The notes under the pieces are model-generated. The model searched no databases and was not told where the DNA came from. It saw only the letters and a list, made by a program, of their open reading frames with translations. The position numbers and the translations under genes were made by a program. A DNA stretch of 64,000 nt from assembly GCA_001644045.1 (NCBI GenBank), contig LUUF01000063.1, positions 1 through 64,000 of the forward strand. Direction: 5' to 3'. Shown one piece after another: positions 43,158 through 52,025 of the stretch. Position 1 is the first letter of the stretch. Every line of letters begins with the position of its first letter. This DNA is from Methylomonas methanica. GTDB taxonomy: Bacteria > Pseudomonadota > Gammaproteobacteria > Methylococcales > Methylomonadaceae.

Positions 43158-44362
43158 GACCGCTCTCCTGTTGAAACAGGCAGCTTGCGTTCGCGAACCA
43201 CTAACTGGTTGCCGACTTGTTCGACAATCGCCGGTACTTGCTGTAATTGAAAACGACTTCGCACATCCGGCGTCAGTAAATACACCGGTGCCTGAAGCGC
43301 AGTTTCCAAACGCTGCAAGCTGTCCCACCCGGACTGACGCGGCAACGACGTGGCCAGATACATCACGCGGGCCTGTTTGTCGTGGCAGGACTGATGCTGA
43401 ATCAGCTCAACTTGTGCCGGTACCGTGGCATCGAACACCATCAGGCATAAGCCAAACGGCATTTTTTCCAACGGATTGACGGTTTGTCCGGCACGGATGA
43501 CCAGCTGACCGTTGGGCGCTGTCAGATCGCGCGGGGCGGTGATGGTCAGATCCACGCTCCGATCACGATCTTCCTGAGTCACCGGCAGCACTTCAAATTT
43601 TTGCTGTTCCCAGAACCGAGCGATGGCTTGTTGTTGCTTTTGTTTCCAGTCGATGGCGGCCATCCGGCGTTTGACCTCTTCGAGCAAGTCGACTTCGGCA
43701 ATTTCGCCAACATCGCCCAAGACGCCCAAATCACCTTGTTTGCCGGCTTTTAGCTGCTCGTCTAGCCAGGACAGACTGCTGACACCTAGAACGTGTAAAC
43801 GGGTTTTACCATCCTGTTCGACGACGATGTCCGGCACTGACGTCACCGACCAACGCTGAAAACGAGTGGGATCGATCACGATGTTCGGCAGCGGATCGAC
43901 ACCTTTCAGCAAGCGTTTGAGGTCGGCCATCAATGCCGGTAGTTTTTGACCGGGCTTTGTTCCGCGAAACACCAGCAATACATCATCCCGGCCTGCGGCC
44001 TCTTCGAAGATGCTTTTCAGTGCTGACTCACCCAGCGAGAAGGACACAAACAATAGCGTGACTGGTTTGTTCGAAGGATTTGTCCGTACACCGCTTGCTA
44101 CTGTTGCCGATCGTGTCGATAGCGCCTCTGTTTGGTTCGCCTGTGAAGCTTCCAACAATTGTTGCGCCTGGCGTTTCACGTCCAACTGTTCAGATTGACC
44201 GTTCAACCAGTCAGGACGCGGTTGGCTTTCCAAGGCCTGCAAAATAGCCTGAGAGCGTTGCAGCCATGCTTCTTCTGCCTGAACCGTATGCAGACTGACC
44301 CACCAGAGCAAACAGACCGCCGCTTGCCGCCAAGGATTTTGGAGACGCTCAAAACAACGCAT
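43154..44362 (-). CDS. traW: TrbC/TraW fusion pilus assembly protein
   Basis: This 402-residue protein starts MRCFERLQNPWRQ with a signal peptide ending near VQAEE. It carries a TrbC-type thioredoxin-like domain (VTLLFVSFSLGESALKSIFEEA, LLVFRGTKP, INIVIDPTRF-like and VTSVPDIVVEQDG) and a C-terminal TraW-like part. Fused TraW-TrbC proteins are characteristic of SXT/R391 and IncC transfer systems. The ATG at 44362 overlaps the end of the peptidase gene by 14 bp. It functions in the periplasm in pilus extension. Confidence 0.85.
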   Translation of the reverse strand: MRCFERLQNPWRQAAVCLLWWVSLHTVQAEEAWLQRSQAILQALESQPRPDWLNGQSEQLDVKRQAQQLLEASQANQTEALSTRSATVASGVRTNPSNKPVTLLFVSFSLGESALKSIFEEAAGRDDVLLVFRGTKPGQKLPALMADLKRLLKGVDPLPNIVIDPTRFQRWSVTSVPDIVVEQDGKTRLHVLGVSSLSWLDEQLKAGKQGDLGVLGDVGEIAEVDLLEEVKRRMAAIDWKQKQQQAIARFWEQQKFEVLPVTQEDRDRSVDLTITAPRDLTAPNGQLVIRAGQTVNPLEKMPFGLCLMVFDATVPAQVELIQHQSCHDKQARVMYLATSLPRQSGWDSLQRLETALQAPVYLLTPDVRSRFQLQQVPAIVEQVGNQLVVRERKLPVSTGERS

Positions 44363-44873
44363 AGGCCCGTCCAATTACTTGATGATCGTAGACATAGCCC
44401 CAGTAACGCGAATCGAAGCTTTTGTCGGTTTCCCCCGTGACCCAATAGGCGGCTGGTGGGATGGTTTCATGGCGTTTGAAAGAGGAGGGGGCTTTGTTCA
44501 GTTTCTCCGTGAGTGGTAATCCATCGATAACCTGTTCGCCATTAATCGTGGTGTGCTGCGGATCGACGTGTATGGTATCGCCGGTGACGCCGGCGGCGAT
44601 TTTGACGATGATCTGGCCATCCTTGAAAAAGGGCGTCATACGCTCGGCGCGAAAGGCGATCAAATCACCGCGCCAGATGTCTTTGTTGTGGGTATCGATC
44701 AGGTAAATCCATTTGTCCGGCAGACAACGGTCGACCTGGTCGTCGCCACCGATCAGAAAACGTTGGCCGATATAGCGCTCCACCGCTAACACCAGCAACA
44801 AGATCGGTACCGCCTTGAGTAGAAACTGGCCTAAACGCAAACGCGGTCGCTTATGGATCAGTGGTTTATTCAT
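44349..44873 (-). CDS. S26-type conjugal signal peptidase (TraF/TrhF-like)
   Basis: This 174-residue inner-membrane protein has one N-terminal helix (FLLKAVPILLLVLAVERYI) and a periplasmic S26 domain. It carries GDLIAFRA, MTPFFKDGQIIVKIAAGVTGDTI (catalytic Lys region) and YWVTGETDKSFDSRYWGYV. The catalytic Ser-Met context is unusual (CLPDKWIYLIDTHNKD where SMxPT is expected), as in RP4 TraF-like members, so the nucleophile is not obvious. It probably processes pilin or other secreted Tra proteins. The ATG at 44873 is 4 bp after the TrbI-like gene. Confidence 0.8.
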   Translation of the reverse strand: MNKPLIHKRPRLRLGQFLLKAVPILLLVLAVERYIGQRFLIGGDDQVDRCLPDKWIYLIDTHNKDIWRGDLIAFRAERMTPFFKDGQIIVKIAAGVTGDTIHVDPQHTTINGEQVIDGLPLTEKLNKAPSSFKRHETIPPAAYWVTGETDKSFDSRYWGYVYDHQVIGRAYALF

Positions 44874-44877
44874 ACCT

Positions 44878-45195
44878 TTAGCGTCCGGCGTGTCGAACAT
44901 AGACATCCTCCGGAGCAGCCACCACCGCCGTTGAATCGATCACCAGATAACCGGCATCACTGAGCTTTTTTGCCTGGCCCTGCCAGTCATCGACGATCTT
45001 GGCCATTTGTTCCTGGTTTGCGTTGGGCGGTATCGTTTGAATCAGCTTAGCGCGATCAAGGACGAACACCGGTGTAACCATATTTAAACGAGCCATGGGC
45101 TGTTGTAATTGCTGTTGCGCAGCCAGCCAACCGCCGATGCCGCCCAGACAGACTGCGATGACAACGGTGCTGAGCCATTGCGATTTAGGATCCAT
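44878..45195 (-). CDS. TrbI-like small membrane protein
   Basis: This 105-residue protein starts MDPKSQWLSTVVIAVCLGGI with one N-terminal transmembrane helix and a short periplasmic domain (VTPVFVLDRAKLIQTIPPNA). It resembles F-type TrbI in size, topology and location after traC. The ATG at 45195 overlaps the traC end by 11 bp. TrbI affects pilus retraction in F. The family call rests on context and topology more than on motif. Confidence 0.7.
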   Translation of the reverse strand: MDPKSQWLSTVVIAVCLGGIGGWLAAQQQLQQPMARLNMVTPVFVLDRAKLIQTIPPNANQEQMAKIVDDWQGQAKKLSDAGYLVIDSTAVVAAPEDVYVRHAGR

Positions 45196-47599
45196 AGGAA
45201 GTCTCCCTGGGTTTGCTGCTGCGACTGTCGATGAGTTGTTGAATGGCGTCACCCAGGCTCAAGCCTTGCCGGCGCAACTGCTTCAAGGCGTTGACGTCTT
45301 CGGGTTTGGTGGAGAACAGAATGCGTTTGAACGGATCGACGATCAGCCGGCCAATACCGGAATCCATTTCGGTGATGAAGAAAATCTCGGAATAGGCACC
45401 GGGCAAGGTATGCACGGTTTTCAGTAACTCGTAGCCGCCATCGGACAACGGCAGACGGCGATCCTGCTTCATGCCTTCAATAACTTCAGCTTTCTGGCCC
45501 AATAGGTACATATTGGCCGAGTTCTCGACAATGGCGCGCCCAGCGGCATTGCGGTACAAGTCGTTCACCGATTGGGTGATAGTTACTGCCGCGCCGCCGT
45601 ATTTACGAAACCGCCGGTAGCCGTGTTCCATGAACTTGGCCACATCGCCTTCGGTGAGCAGATCCCAGGCTTCGTCGATGATGACGATCTTGGGCCGGTT
45701 GCGTTCACCGAGATACATTTCCTGCTGGATTTGATAGATCAGTTGTAGTAACACCACCTGCTGCAGATGTTTGCGGCCTTTGAGTTCTTCCAGTTCCAGG
45801 ACGGTAAAGTCATTGGTGAATTTGGCGTTGTTGCGGCCATTGAAGTAACGGCCGTATTCGCCTTTTGTGGTAAAGGGAAACAACTGCTCGCCGACATCTT
45901 TTAAACGTTGATCGGTTTCGGCGCAGAGTTGTCTGGCAATGTCGTCCACGGACATAGCCTGCGATTTTTCAGTCCAAAGTTGCTTCAATATGCGCTTAAG
46001 ACCCGCGGTTTGGAAATCGGTCAGTTTTTCAGTGGGCGCCGCCATCTGGCTGACCAATCCCGCTAACATATCGGCTTCTTCCTCGAAGTTTTGCACGATC
46101 TCAAACGGGTTCATGCAGATGTTGGAACCGTGAGTGAATTTCACGAAATCGCCTTCCAGCACTTCGCAGAGGTTTTCATACGAGCGACCGACATCGATCG
46201 CCCAGATTTGCGCGCCTTCGGTCAGGTAGCTGACGATGATCTCGTTGGTCAGAAAGGATTTGCCTTTGCCGGATTCGGCAGCAATACACAGGTTGTAATT
46301 TCCGGTGGTATCAAACAGCGATACCGCCATGTGCTCACCGTTCCTTGAGACGAAATTCAAAGTCGGCGTGCCAGTGCCCGCCCAATCGCCGAATAGCGGC
46401 AATAGCGGAATGGCATGCCGGGTGGCCAGGGTGCGATAGCGTTTCAGGTCGGCAATCGCCGAACGTTCCGGCCCAAACGGCAAACAATTCAGGAAAAACG
46501 GCAGGCAGAAATACTTGTCTTCCAAAAGCTGAAAGCCCAATTCCCGAAAATACACCCGCGCATTGGAAACCGCTGCGGCTTCTTCCTGTTCGTCGCAAAA
46601 AAGCAGTACACCGAAATATGCCCGAATGGGGCGGTCGCCGTCACGGTAGGCATCGAACAACACGTCGAAATGGTGTTTGCGTTGCACCAGCACCGGCAAA
46701 AATCGGGCAATCGGCGTATTGACCTGGTTGGTAATGAATTGCCGCACACCTTCCTGGTGGGTACGGGTCGATTCAGCGTCCGGGTAATGCAGGGTCAAAC
46801 TGAGCAAGGTGTTTTGACGAATGCCGCGGGTGCCGGACAAAATGTCGCCCAGATAACTCTTGGCGCTGCCGAAGTAAAAATGATCCGGTGTGCGTTTGGC
46901 CGACAGGGTTTTTACCCGTTTTGATCCAAGCCAAATGCCTTTTTCGTCGGTCCGAATCGCATTGTCGAAATCCAGCAATTGATCCCGTATCAATTGGGTA
47001 GGATCGCACTCGGGTACCACCCGGTCTTTCCAGCCGGCATCGGGCTGCCAGTTGAGTAGTGTGTTCAGGATGCGCACATATTGATCAGCCCCCAATACCT
47101 CCGGATACAAGCCAATGGTCGACAACGACTGCTGCGTAGCGAGTTGCAATTCGGTTGCCCGGCGGATGTCACTTTCACTCGGCCGGGGATGCCCCATGGG
47201 CAATTTCACGGTCACGAAAATGTGACTGCGCCGCAAGCGAGCCCCCGAGATCGATTCCGGCGGTTTGGTGGTGCCTTGTCGCAGAAACTCGATACTGGCT
47301 TGAGTCATGGTTTTATAGGTTGGCTTTTGCTGTTTCAAGCGCCGGGTCTGCATGATTGCCAGCGATTCTTCAATATCCGGTGATGTCCAGAGCGACACTT
47401 GCAATAGCGTTTCGGTCGGCCAGTCCTGGTTTAGCAACACGTTGACCCGCGCGGAGACGCTGGCATCGGCGCCGGTCAGAGGTCGGCACAGAAAGCCAAA
47501 ACCAATGCTGCTATCGGCCATCAGAAACAGGTGATGGTCATATTCATAAGCCAGTACCGTGAATAACTGATCGGCACGGGGGCGTTGCGCGGTGGTCAT
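45185..47599 (-). CDS. traC: Conjugation ATPase TraC (VirB4-like)
   Basis: This 804-residue cytoplasmic/inner-membrane ATPase has Walker A AAESGKGKSFLTNE, Walker B IVIIDEAWDLL and downstream ITQSVNDLY blocks of the TraC/VirB4 family, plus the N-terminal domain that contacts the pore. It powers pilus assembly and DNA transfer. The ATG at 47599 overlaps the stop of a small RRXRR-domain gene (ATGA) and follows GAGGAG. It appears intact. Confidence 0.94.
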   Translation of the reverse strand: MTTAQRPRADQLFTVLAYEYDHHLFLMADSSIGFGFLCRPLTGADASVSARVNVLLNQDWPTETLLQVSLWTSPDIEESLAIMQTRRLKQQKPTYKTMTQASIEFLRQGTTKPPESISGARLRRSHIFVTVKLPMGHPRPSESDIRRATELQLATQQSLSTIGLYPEVLGADQYVRILNTLLNWQPDAGWKDRVVPECDPTQLIRDQLLDFDNAIRTDEKGIWLGSKRVKTLSAKRTPDHFYFGSAKSYLGDILSGTRGIRQNTLLSLTLHYPDAESTRTHQEGVRQFITNQVNTPIARFLPVLVQRKHHFDVLFDAYRDGDRPIRAYFGVLLFCDEQEEAAAVSNARVYFRELGFQLLEDKYFCLPFFLNCLPFGPERSAIADLKRYRTLATRHAIPLLPLFGDWAGTGTPTLNFVSRNGEHMAVSLFDTTGNYNLCIAAESGKGKSFLTNEIIVSYLTEGAQIWAIDVGRSYENLCEVLEGDFVKFTHGSNICMNPFEIVQNFEEEADMLAGLVSQMAAPTEKLTDFQTAGLKRILKQLWTEKSQAMSVDDIARQLCAETDQRLKDVGEQLFPFTTKGEYGRYFNGRNNAKFTNDFTVLELEELKGRKHLQQVVLLQLIYQIQQEMYLGERNRPKIVIIDEAWDLLTEGDVAKFMEHGYRRFRKYGGAAVTITQSVNDLYRNAAGRAIVENSANMYLLGQKAEVIEGMKQDRRLPLSDGGYELLKTVHTLPGAYSEIFFITEMDSGIGRLIVDPFKRILFSTKPEDVNALKQLRRQGLSLGDAIQQLIDSRSSKPRETSYGS

Positions 47600-47865
47600 G
47601 GGGTGGTCTCCTCGAATTTACCCGGCGGCACGACGACAGTTTCGGATTTTGATTCTTGTTCCGGCTGCAATCGGATCGTGAACGGCTGGCGGCAAACTCG
47701 TACCACGCGCTTTTTTCGTTTCAACTGCCGGGCTCTGGCCGGATGACAGGGGTTGATCGGCTGACCATTGGCGGCTTGGACCTTGACGGTCCGCTTATCC
47801 TTCGCCAATGTGCAAGGGCGGCGGTTGCCCGCCGTGTTCTCGGTATCAATACGTGATCCGGTCAT
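47596..47865 (-). CDS. Orphan RRXRR (IscB PLMP-like) domain protein
   Basis: This 89-residue protein has a stretch VQAANGQPINPCHPARARQL followed by KRKKRVVRVCRQPFTIRL. This matches the pattern KP-x-P-CHPARARxLLxxGRAxVxRxxPFTIRL of RRXRR proteins and of the N-terminal PLMP domain of IscB. No HNH or RuvC segment follows; the gene stops after 25 more residues, overlapping traC. It starts 14 bp after traA. It could be a relic of an IscB-type insertion in the traA-traC cargo site, or a domesticated nucleic-acid-binding protein in the tra operon. Confidence 0.65.
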   Translation of the reverse strand: MTGSRIDTENTAGNRRPCTLAKDKRTVKVQAANGQPINPCHPARARQLKRKKRVVRVCRQPFTIRLQPEQESKSETVVVPPGKFEETTP

Positions 47866-47878
47866 AGTGGTCGTATGC

Positions 47879-48178
47879 CTAAATGGTTGCCGTCACGATG
47901 TTGGTGATGATGGTCGGTGCCGCAAACAGGCCGACCCCGCTGGCAATTCCCAGCACGAAGCCCATGATGCTGCCACGCACGACACCGGCGACCAGGCCGA
48001 CGATAACGAACACGATAGCGATGATCCGGCCGAGCAAGCCTTCCACCCAGCCGGTCAGCAAGGTCCAGACGTTGTTGAACTCGGTACCGCCGGTACCGGC
48101 CATGGCGTCGGATGCCATCAACATAAAAAATAACGATGCCAGGGCCACCAAGACCCCGCTTCGATATGACGTTTTCAT
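47879..48178 (-). CDS. traA: Conjugative pilin TraA
   Basis: This 99-residue protein starts MKTSYRSGVLVALASLFFML (signal peptide to about AMAG) and has two hydrophobic helices (LLGRIIAIVFVIVGLVAGVV and MGFVLGIASGVGLFAAPTII) joined by a short polar loop, the layout of F-like pilins. The ATG at 48178 follows GAGGATAT; an upstream in-frame ATG at 48193 overlaps that ribosome site. It would be inserted in the inner membrane and polymerised into the sex pilus. Confidence 0.85.
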   Translation of the reverse strand: MKTSYRSGVLVALASLFFMLMASDAMAGTGGTEFNNVWTLLTGWVEGLLGRIIAIVFVIVGLVAGVVRGSIMGFVLGIASGVGLFAAPTIITNIVTATI

Positions 48179-48307
48179 CAAAAATATCCTCATTCAGGTT
48201 AAAAGACGGTTGCCCGTCGAATCTCGGACGCTCAGTCCGGCGTGTGTTAAGCGGTTGCCCGCTCGCTCTCGCAGGGGGTGTGACCTGCGGTGAAATAGGA
48301 TCAAGGA

Positions 48308-48820
48308 TCAGGGCAATTGTTTGCCTAATCGATTCACTGGACTCTCGTCATCAGTGGTATCGACGCTGGATCGTTTCTCCGGTGGACGTTGCTCGACTTG
48401 TAATGGAATCAACGACGAACTGGCGGTTGGTGCCGACTTGCCGATCATCCAACGCCGAGGTTCCAGTTCGGTGTAGACATAATTGGACACCATCAAATCA
48501 CCGTCGGCATCTTCCCAAGGCGCGATCCAGATGCGCATCACCTGTGAGGGTGTGCGAATCGGTGTGGGATCTTCGATCTTGGGTACGGGTTGTTGTAACT
48601 GCGGAACGATTGCCGGTGTTGAGGTTGACTCCGAGCTGGGGTTATTTTCCGGAGGCGCTTCCGTTATCGCCGTATTAGTGACTTGGTAAGCCTGCGTCGT
48701 CGACAGACAGCTGGGTTCGTCCGGCATGCCTTTACAACCGTAGTCAGTGGCGCAGCCGGTGGTGATGGCGATCAGTAGTACACTGAGGCTATAAATAGAA
48801 AACTGATGAAAGCGTTTCAT
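48308..48820 (-). CDS. traV: Conjugation lipoprotein TraV
   Basis: This 170-residue lipoprotein starts MKRFHQFSIYSLSVLLIAIT with a lipobox ending at Cys23 (ITTGC). It then has GCKGMPDEPSCLSTTQAY, the Cys pair typical of TraV, and a conserved RIWIAPWEDADGDL segment in the C-terminal half. TraV forms the outer-membrane part of the F-type core complex with TraK and TraB. It overlaps dsbC by 4 bp. Confidence 0.92.
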   Translation of the reverse strand: MKRFHQFSIYSLSVLLIAITTGCATDYGCKGMPDEPSCLSTTQAYQVTNTAITEAPPENNPSSESTSTPAIVPQLQQPVPKIEDPTPIRTPSQVMRIWIAPWEDADGDLMVSNYVYTELEPRRWMIGKSAPTASSSLIPLQVEQRPPEKRSSVDTTDDESPVNRLGKQLP

Positions 48821-49641
48821 GGCTTTTTCTCCGTAGCGTTTGTGTTTTGTGCGTTTGTATCGGGCGTTGTTGCCAGACTGGGCGACGGTTTAGGTTTATC
48901 GGCCAACCAATCGGCTAATACCTCGGGTGCGCCACTGTGAGTGCGGCCGTCCGGAGCGATCAGGAATGGCACGCCCTTCAAATCGAACAACTTGGCAGTA
49001 ACCACGGCTTTTTGCAGCGGCTCTTTGTTGCACTGAACCGGTGGTTCGGTCGGCAAGCCCGCGTAATCCTGTTTCAACAGTCGGTCGCGCACGGTGTCTT
49101 TGGCTTTTGTCTCGTTGGTTTCCAACTGACACGCCAGTTGCACGACGATGTTTTGCGATTCGGGGCCGAGGATGGGGACCATTACCAGTTTGAAGGTGTA
49201 CTGGTCTTGTAAGGCTTGCAGGTCTTTCATGACCTTGCCGCAGTAAGGGCAGCGCGGGTCGATGAACACCAGCACTTGGGCTTTGCCGTGACCGACCGTT
49301 ACCGCACCCAGATCGTCAGCCTTGAGCTTCATCCTCGACAGGTCAATGCGGTTGGCGATGTTGTCGATATCCGCCAACTCCTTAATCTCCTGTTGGGTCC
49401 AGATGTCCATCAATTTGCCGCCATAAAAGGCAAAGCGACCGTTGCTGGAGATAAACACCGTCTGCTCACCGGACTTGACCATCTTCAGGCCCGAGATCGG
49501 CAAATCCTGCATGCCATCGATCTTGATTGATAAAAGACCTGCGGCAATGTCAGACACCGGTGGTTTTGGCAGATTGGCGGCTAGGACAGTCGATGAGCCG
49601 AATAGCGCGGCCAGTAATAAAGGTATGTGGCGGAATGTCAT
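48817..49641 (-). CDS. dsbC: DsbC-family disulfide isomerase
   Basis: This 274-residue periplasmic protein has a signal peptide (MTFRHIPLLLAALFGSSTVL) and an N-terminal dimerisation domain. The thioredoxin-fold domain has the active site CPYC (VFIDPRCPYCGKVM) and a cis-Pro loop GVPFLIA. The tail is Pro/Thr/Asn-rich. It would shuffle disulfides in the Cys-rich TraU and TraN. Being inside the tra operon between traB and traV, it provides a dedicated folding helper. Confidence 0.92.
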   Translation of the reverse strand: MTFRHIPLLLAALFGSSTVLAANLPKPPVSDIAAGLLSIKIDGMQDLPISGLKMVKSGEQTVFISSNGRFAFYGGKLMDIWTQQEIKELADIDNIANRIDLSRMKLKADDLGAVTVGHGKAQVLVFIDPRCPYCGKVMKDLQALQDQYTFKLVMVPILGPESQNIVVQLACQLETNETKAKDTVRDRLLKQDYAGLPTEPPVQCNKEPLQKAVVTAKLFDLKGVPFLIAPDGRTHSGAPEVLADWLADKPKPSPSLATTPDTNAQNTNATEKKP

Positions 49642-49668
49642 AACGACCTTTGGGTTGGGATTAAGGAA

Positions 49669-51048
49669 TCAGCTTGGGGTTTTCAACTTCAATGCCGTGC
49701 CTTTTTGCACGATGAAGTTGACCTGGCGGGTGGCATCGACTTCGATGACCGGGTAAATCTCTTCGGCCATGTCCATGTAAAAGTGCGACAGTCGCTCCAT
49801 GGCGTAGCCCGCGCCTTTAAGCGCACCGCCTTCCATCGACTGCGAGGAAAAGGCGCTTTGGAACGGTGTGGTACCTGACAGCGCACCTATTCCGCCGGTC
49901 ATCAACACCGGAATCTGGTTACGACCAAAGGCATCGGAAAAGCCGCGCAGAAAACCGGCCATCATGGACTGGGCGAGTAACGCACCTTGCTTGGACACCA
50001 CTCGGCCACGCACTCCGTTTTTGCCGTCTTCGCCGGTAGCGTAGGCATTCATCGGCACTTCGATCACGCCGCCGTCCTGGCGAACGCAGGAAAACGTCTC
50101 GCCGCGAAAGTAGGCGCGCTCGGCACTCAAGTCACCGAAGCCTGCGGCCAGCAGAAAACACTCTCGGACATCTGCGTGGAAACGGTTGGGCAAAATGGCT
50201 TCCTTCTTGATGCGAAACAGCACCGGCATGGGTTCTTTCTTGGCTTTGCGGCCAGTCGGGGCATCCAGACCATTCAGCAATACGCCGGTTAAAATGCTGC
50301 CGGCCGGGATGAAGACGTCGCTGTTTGCGTGGCCTGGCTGAGACTGGTCGTGAGCTGGGGTCTGCGCGGCGTCTTTATCTTTACCGTTGGAGTGCTCAGC
50401 GCCTTCCTGGATGACGCGAATCTGCATTGCCGCCGGCGCTTGGCTGTTGGCTCGGCTTCCTGAAACGCCGGTATTGCCCGATGTCGGTCCCGGAATAGCC
50501 GCTTGCTCGAAGACGCGGTTGAGATCGTCTTGGCTGTTGTCGAATGGAGGGTTGTTTGGGCGACGGTTTGATGGTCTTCCGAGTGTAGATGGTTCTAGGG
50601 TGGATTGAGTGACCTCGCCTGGGGTCCCGGTCGTTGACGGTGTGGAGGCTTTGTTCTTCAGAGACTCGACTTCACCGGTGACGGCTTGCAGTTTGGCTTC
50701 ATAGGCTTCCCGCTCTGCGCTGGTCCATTGTTTGAAGCGGATTTCATCGGATAGCTGTTCTCGCTTTTGTTGTTCTTCGATCGCTGCCAGCCGGCGGGCT
50801 TGCTCGTCATTTTTCTGCAGAAGATCGCGTAATTGCGCAGAAATGCCGTCGATGCCCAGTGAACGTGGATCGCTATCGGTCAGGATGTGTTGGATGGTCG
50901 CCTGTTTACTCAACGGTTTACTGACGTCCGGGGTGACAGTGGCTAACGCGATGATGACGGCCAACAGCACGGTACCAATGCTGCCGACGGCCAGATTGCG
51001 TTTGGCAGCCGGACTCAAGCGTGTCCACCAGGACTCGACGCTGGCCAT
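49669..51048 (-). CDS. traB: Conjugation protein TraB (VirB10-like)
   Basis: This 459-residue protein has an N-terminal inner-membrane helix (NLAVGSIGTVLLAVIIALAT) and a coiled coil (about 65-125). A Pro/Asn-rich linker follows (about 130-220), then the C-terminal VirB10 beta-barrel domain (FIPAGSILTGVLLNGLDAPT, then RGRVVSKQGALLAQSMMAGF). It bridges the inner and outer membranes in the transfer channel. The start overlaps the traK stop by one base. Confidence 0.93.
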   Translation of the reverse strand: MASVESWWTRLSPAAKRNLAVGSIGTVLLAVIIALATVTPDVSKPLSKQATIQHILTDSDPRSLGIDGISAQLRDLLQKNDEQARRLAAIEEQQKREQLSDEIRFKQWTSAEREAYEAKLQAVTGEVESLKNKASTPSTTGTPGEVTQSTLEPSTLGRPSNRRPNNPPFDNSQDDLNRVFEQAAIPGPTSGNTGVSGSRANSQAPAAMQIRVIQEGAEHSNGKDKDAAQTPAHDQSQPGHANSDVFIPAGSILTGVLLNGLDAPTGRKAKKEPMPVLFRIKKEAILPNRFHADVRECFLLAAGFGDLSAERAYFRGETFSCVRQDGGVIEVPMNAYATGEDGKNGVRGRVVSKQGALLAQSMMAGFLRGFSDAFGRNQIPVLMTGGIGALSGTTPFQSAFSSQSMEGGALKGAGYAMERLSHFYMDMAEEIYPVIEVDATRQVNFIVQKGTALKLKTPS

Positions 51049-52025
51049 TACCGTTGCCCTCCGTTCAATAATGAGGGACGCAAACTGACCGACGCCTCAG
51101 GCGCTTGTCGGACCACGACATACAGCTCGGTGGCTTCCTGCGGCTTCAACACCACGTTGGGCCAGACTGAAATGGCCAGCACGTCCTGTTGGGTGGTCGC
51201 GCAACTGCGTTCGTCGAACTCGAGCATGGCGCCGCCGGTATTTTTGGCTAGTCCCACCAGAATCAGCCTGTCCTGGCCTTCCAGGACTTGGCCGGTTTTA
51301 ATCTGCACGCGGTCCTGCAGGCAGCGAATCTGTTCCTGCGGTTTCGGTGCGCGCAGGGAATATCCGGCTGGGGTCTTTTGCAAACCCAAATCCTGAAACA
51401 AGGTTTTCAGTTGGCTAATGTAGGCTTGTTCCTGTTGGCTAGTGGTTCGGCTTGCGGAATCGGCTCGCTGCCATTGGTTTAGTAACTGGTAACTGTCCTT
51501 ATCTAAATCGAGATGTATTTCCCGCGCCGGAATGCGTTTGGGGATCAGGGTGAGCGAAAGCGCAATATCCTGGTTGTCGCCGGGGGTGATGTATAAGGTC
51601 ACTGGCGTTTCGTCGGCGGTGGCGACGTAAACGATTTTGCCTTTGGTACTGGTAGTCGCTTGACTGGTGGTCGTGACCACCGGATGCTCGAATGGCGTGA
51701 CCAGCCGATTCAAATGGCCGACCGCAATCGGCATCAGTTCGTTGATGCCGGGTTTTACCAAGATGTGTTGGGGGCCGATGGAAGTGGTTGACACTGCGTT
51801 TGACGCTGCCGCTTGAAGTTGTGCGGCTTTCAAGACACTGGCATCGACTGGCGGCAATTCGATGCCTAAATCGGGATGCGACGGGCTAACTGTCGGTGAT
51901 GGCGATGCGGATGACTCTTCGGCCACGGTGGTGACCGGTGGTAATACCGTCACCGGTAAATCATCGCTGGCCCAAGCGCCGTTGGCGAGCGAAAGCAATA
52001 ACCAGGGGTGCATCAATCGTTTCAT
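51048..52025 (-). CDS. traK: Conjugation protein TraK (VirB9-like)
   Basis: This 325-residue secreted protein has a signal peptide (MKRLMHPWLLLSLANGAWAS), a Thr/Ser/Pro-rich N-terminal part and a beta-rich core (VATADETPVTLYITPGDNQD, LTLIPKRIPAREIHLDLD). These are typical of TraK, the secretin-like component that joins TraB and TraV. The start overlaps the traE stop (ATGA). Confidence 0.92.
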   Translation of the reverse strand: MKRLMHPWLLLSLANGAWASDDLPVTVLPPVTTVAEESSASPSPTVSPSHPDLGIELPPVDASVLKAAQLQAAASNAVSTTSIGPQHILVKPGINELMPIAVGHLNRLVTPFEHPVVTTTSQATTSTKGKIVYVATADETPVTLYITPGDNQDIALSLTLIPKRIPAREIHLDLDKDSYQLLNQWQRADSASRTTSQQEQAYISQLKTLFQDLGLQKTPAGYSLRAPKPQEQIRCLQDRVQIKTGQVLEGQDRLILVGLAKNTGGAMLEFDERSCATTQQDVLAISVWPNVVLKPQEATELYVVVRQAPEASVSLRPSLLNGGQR

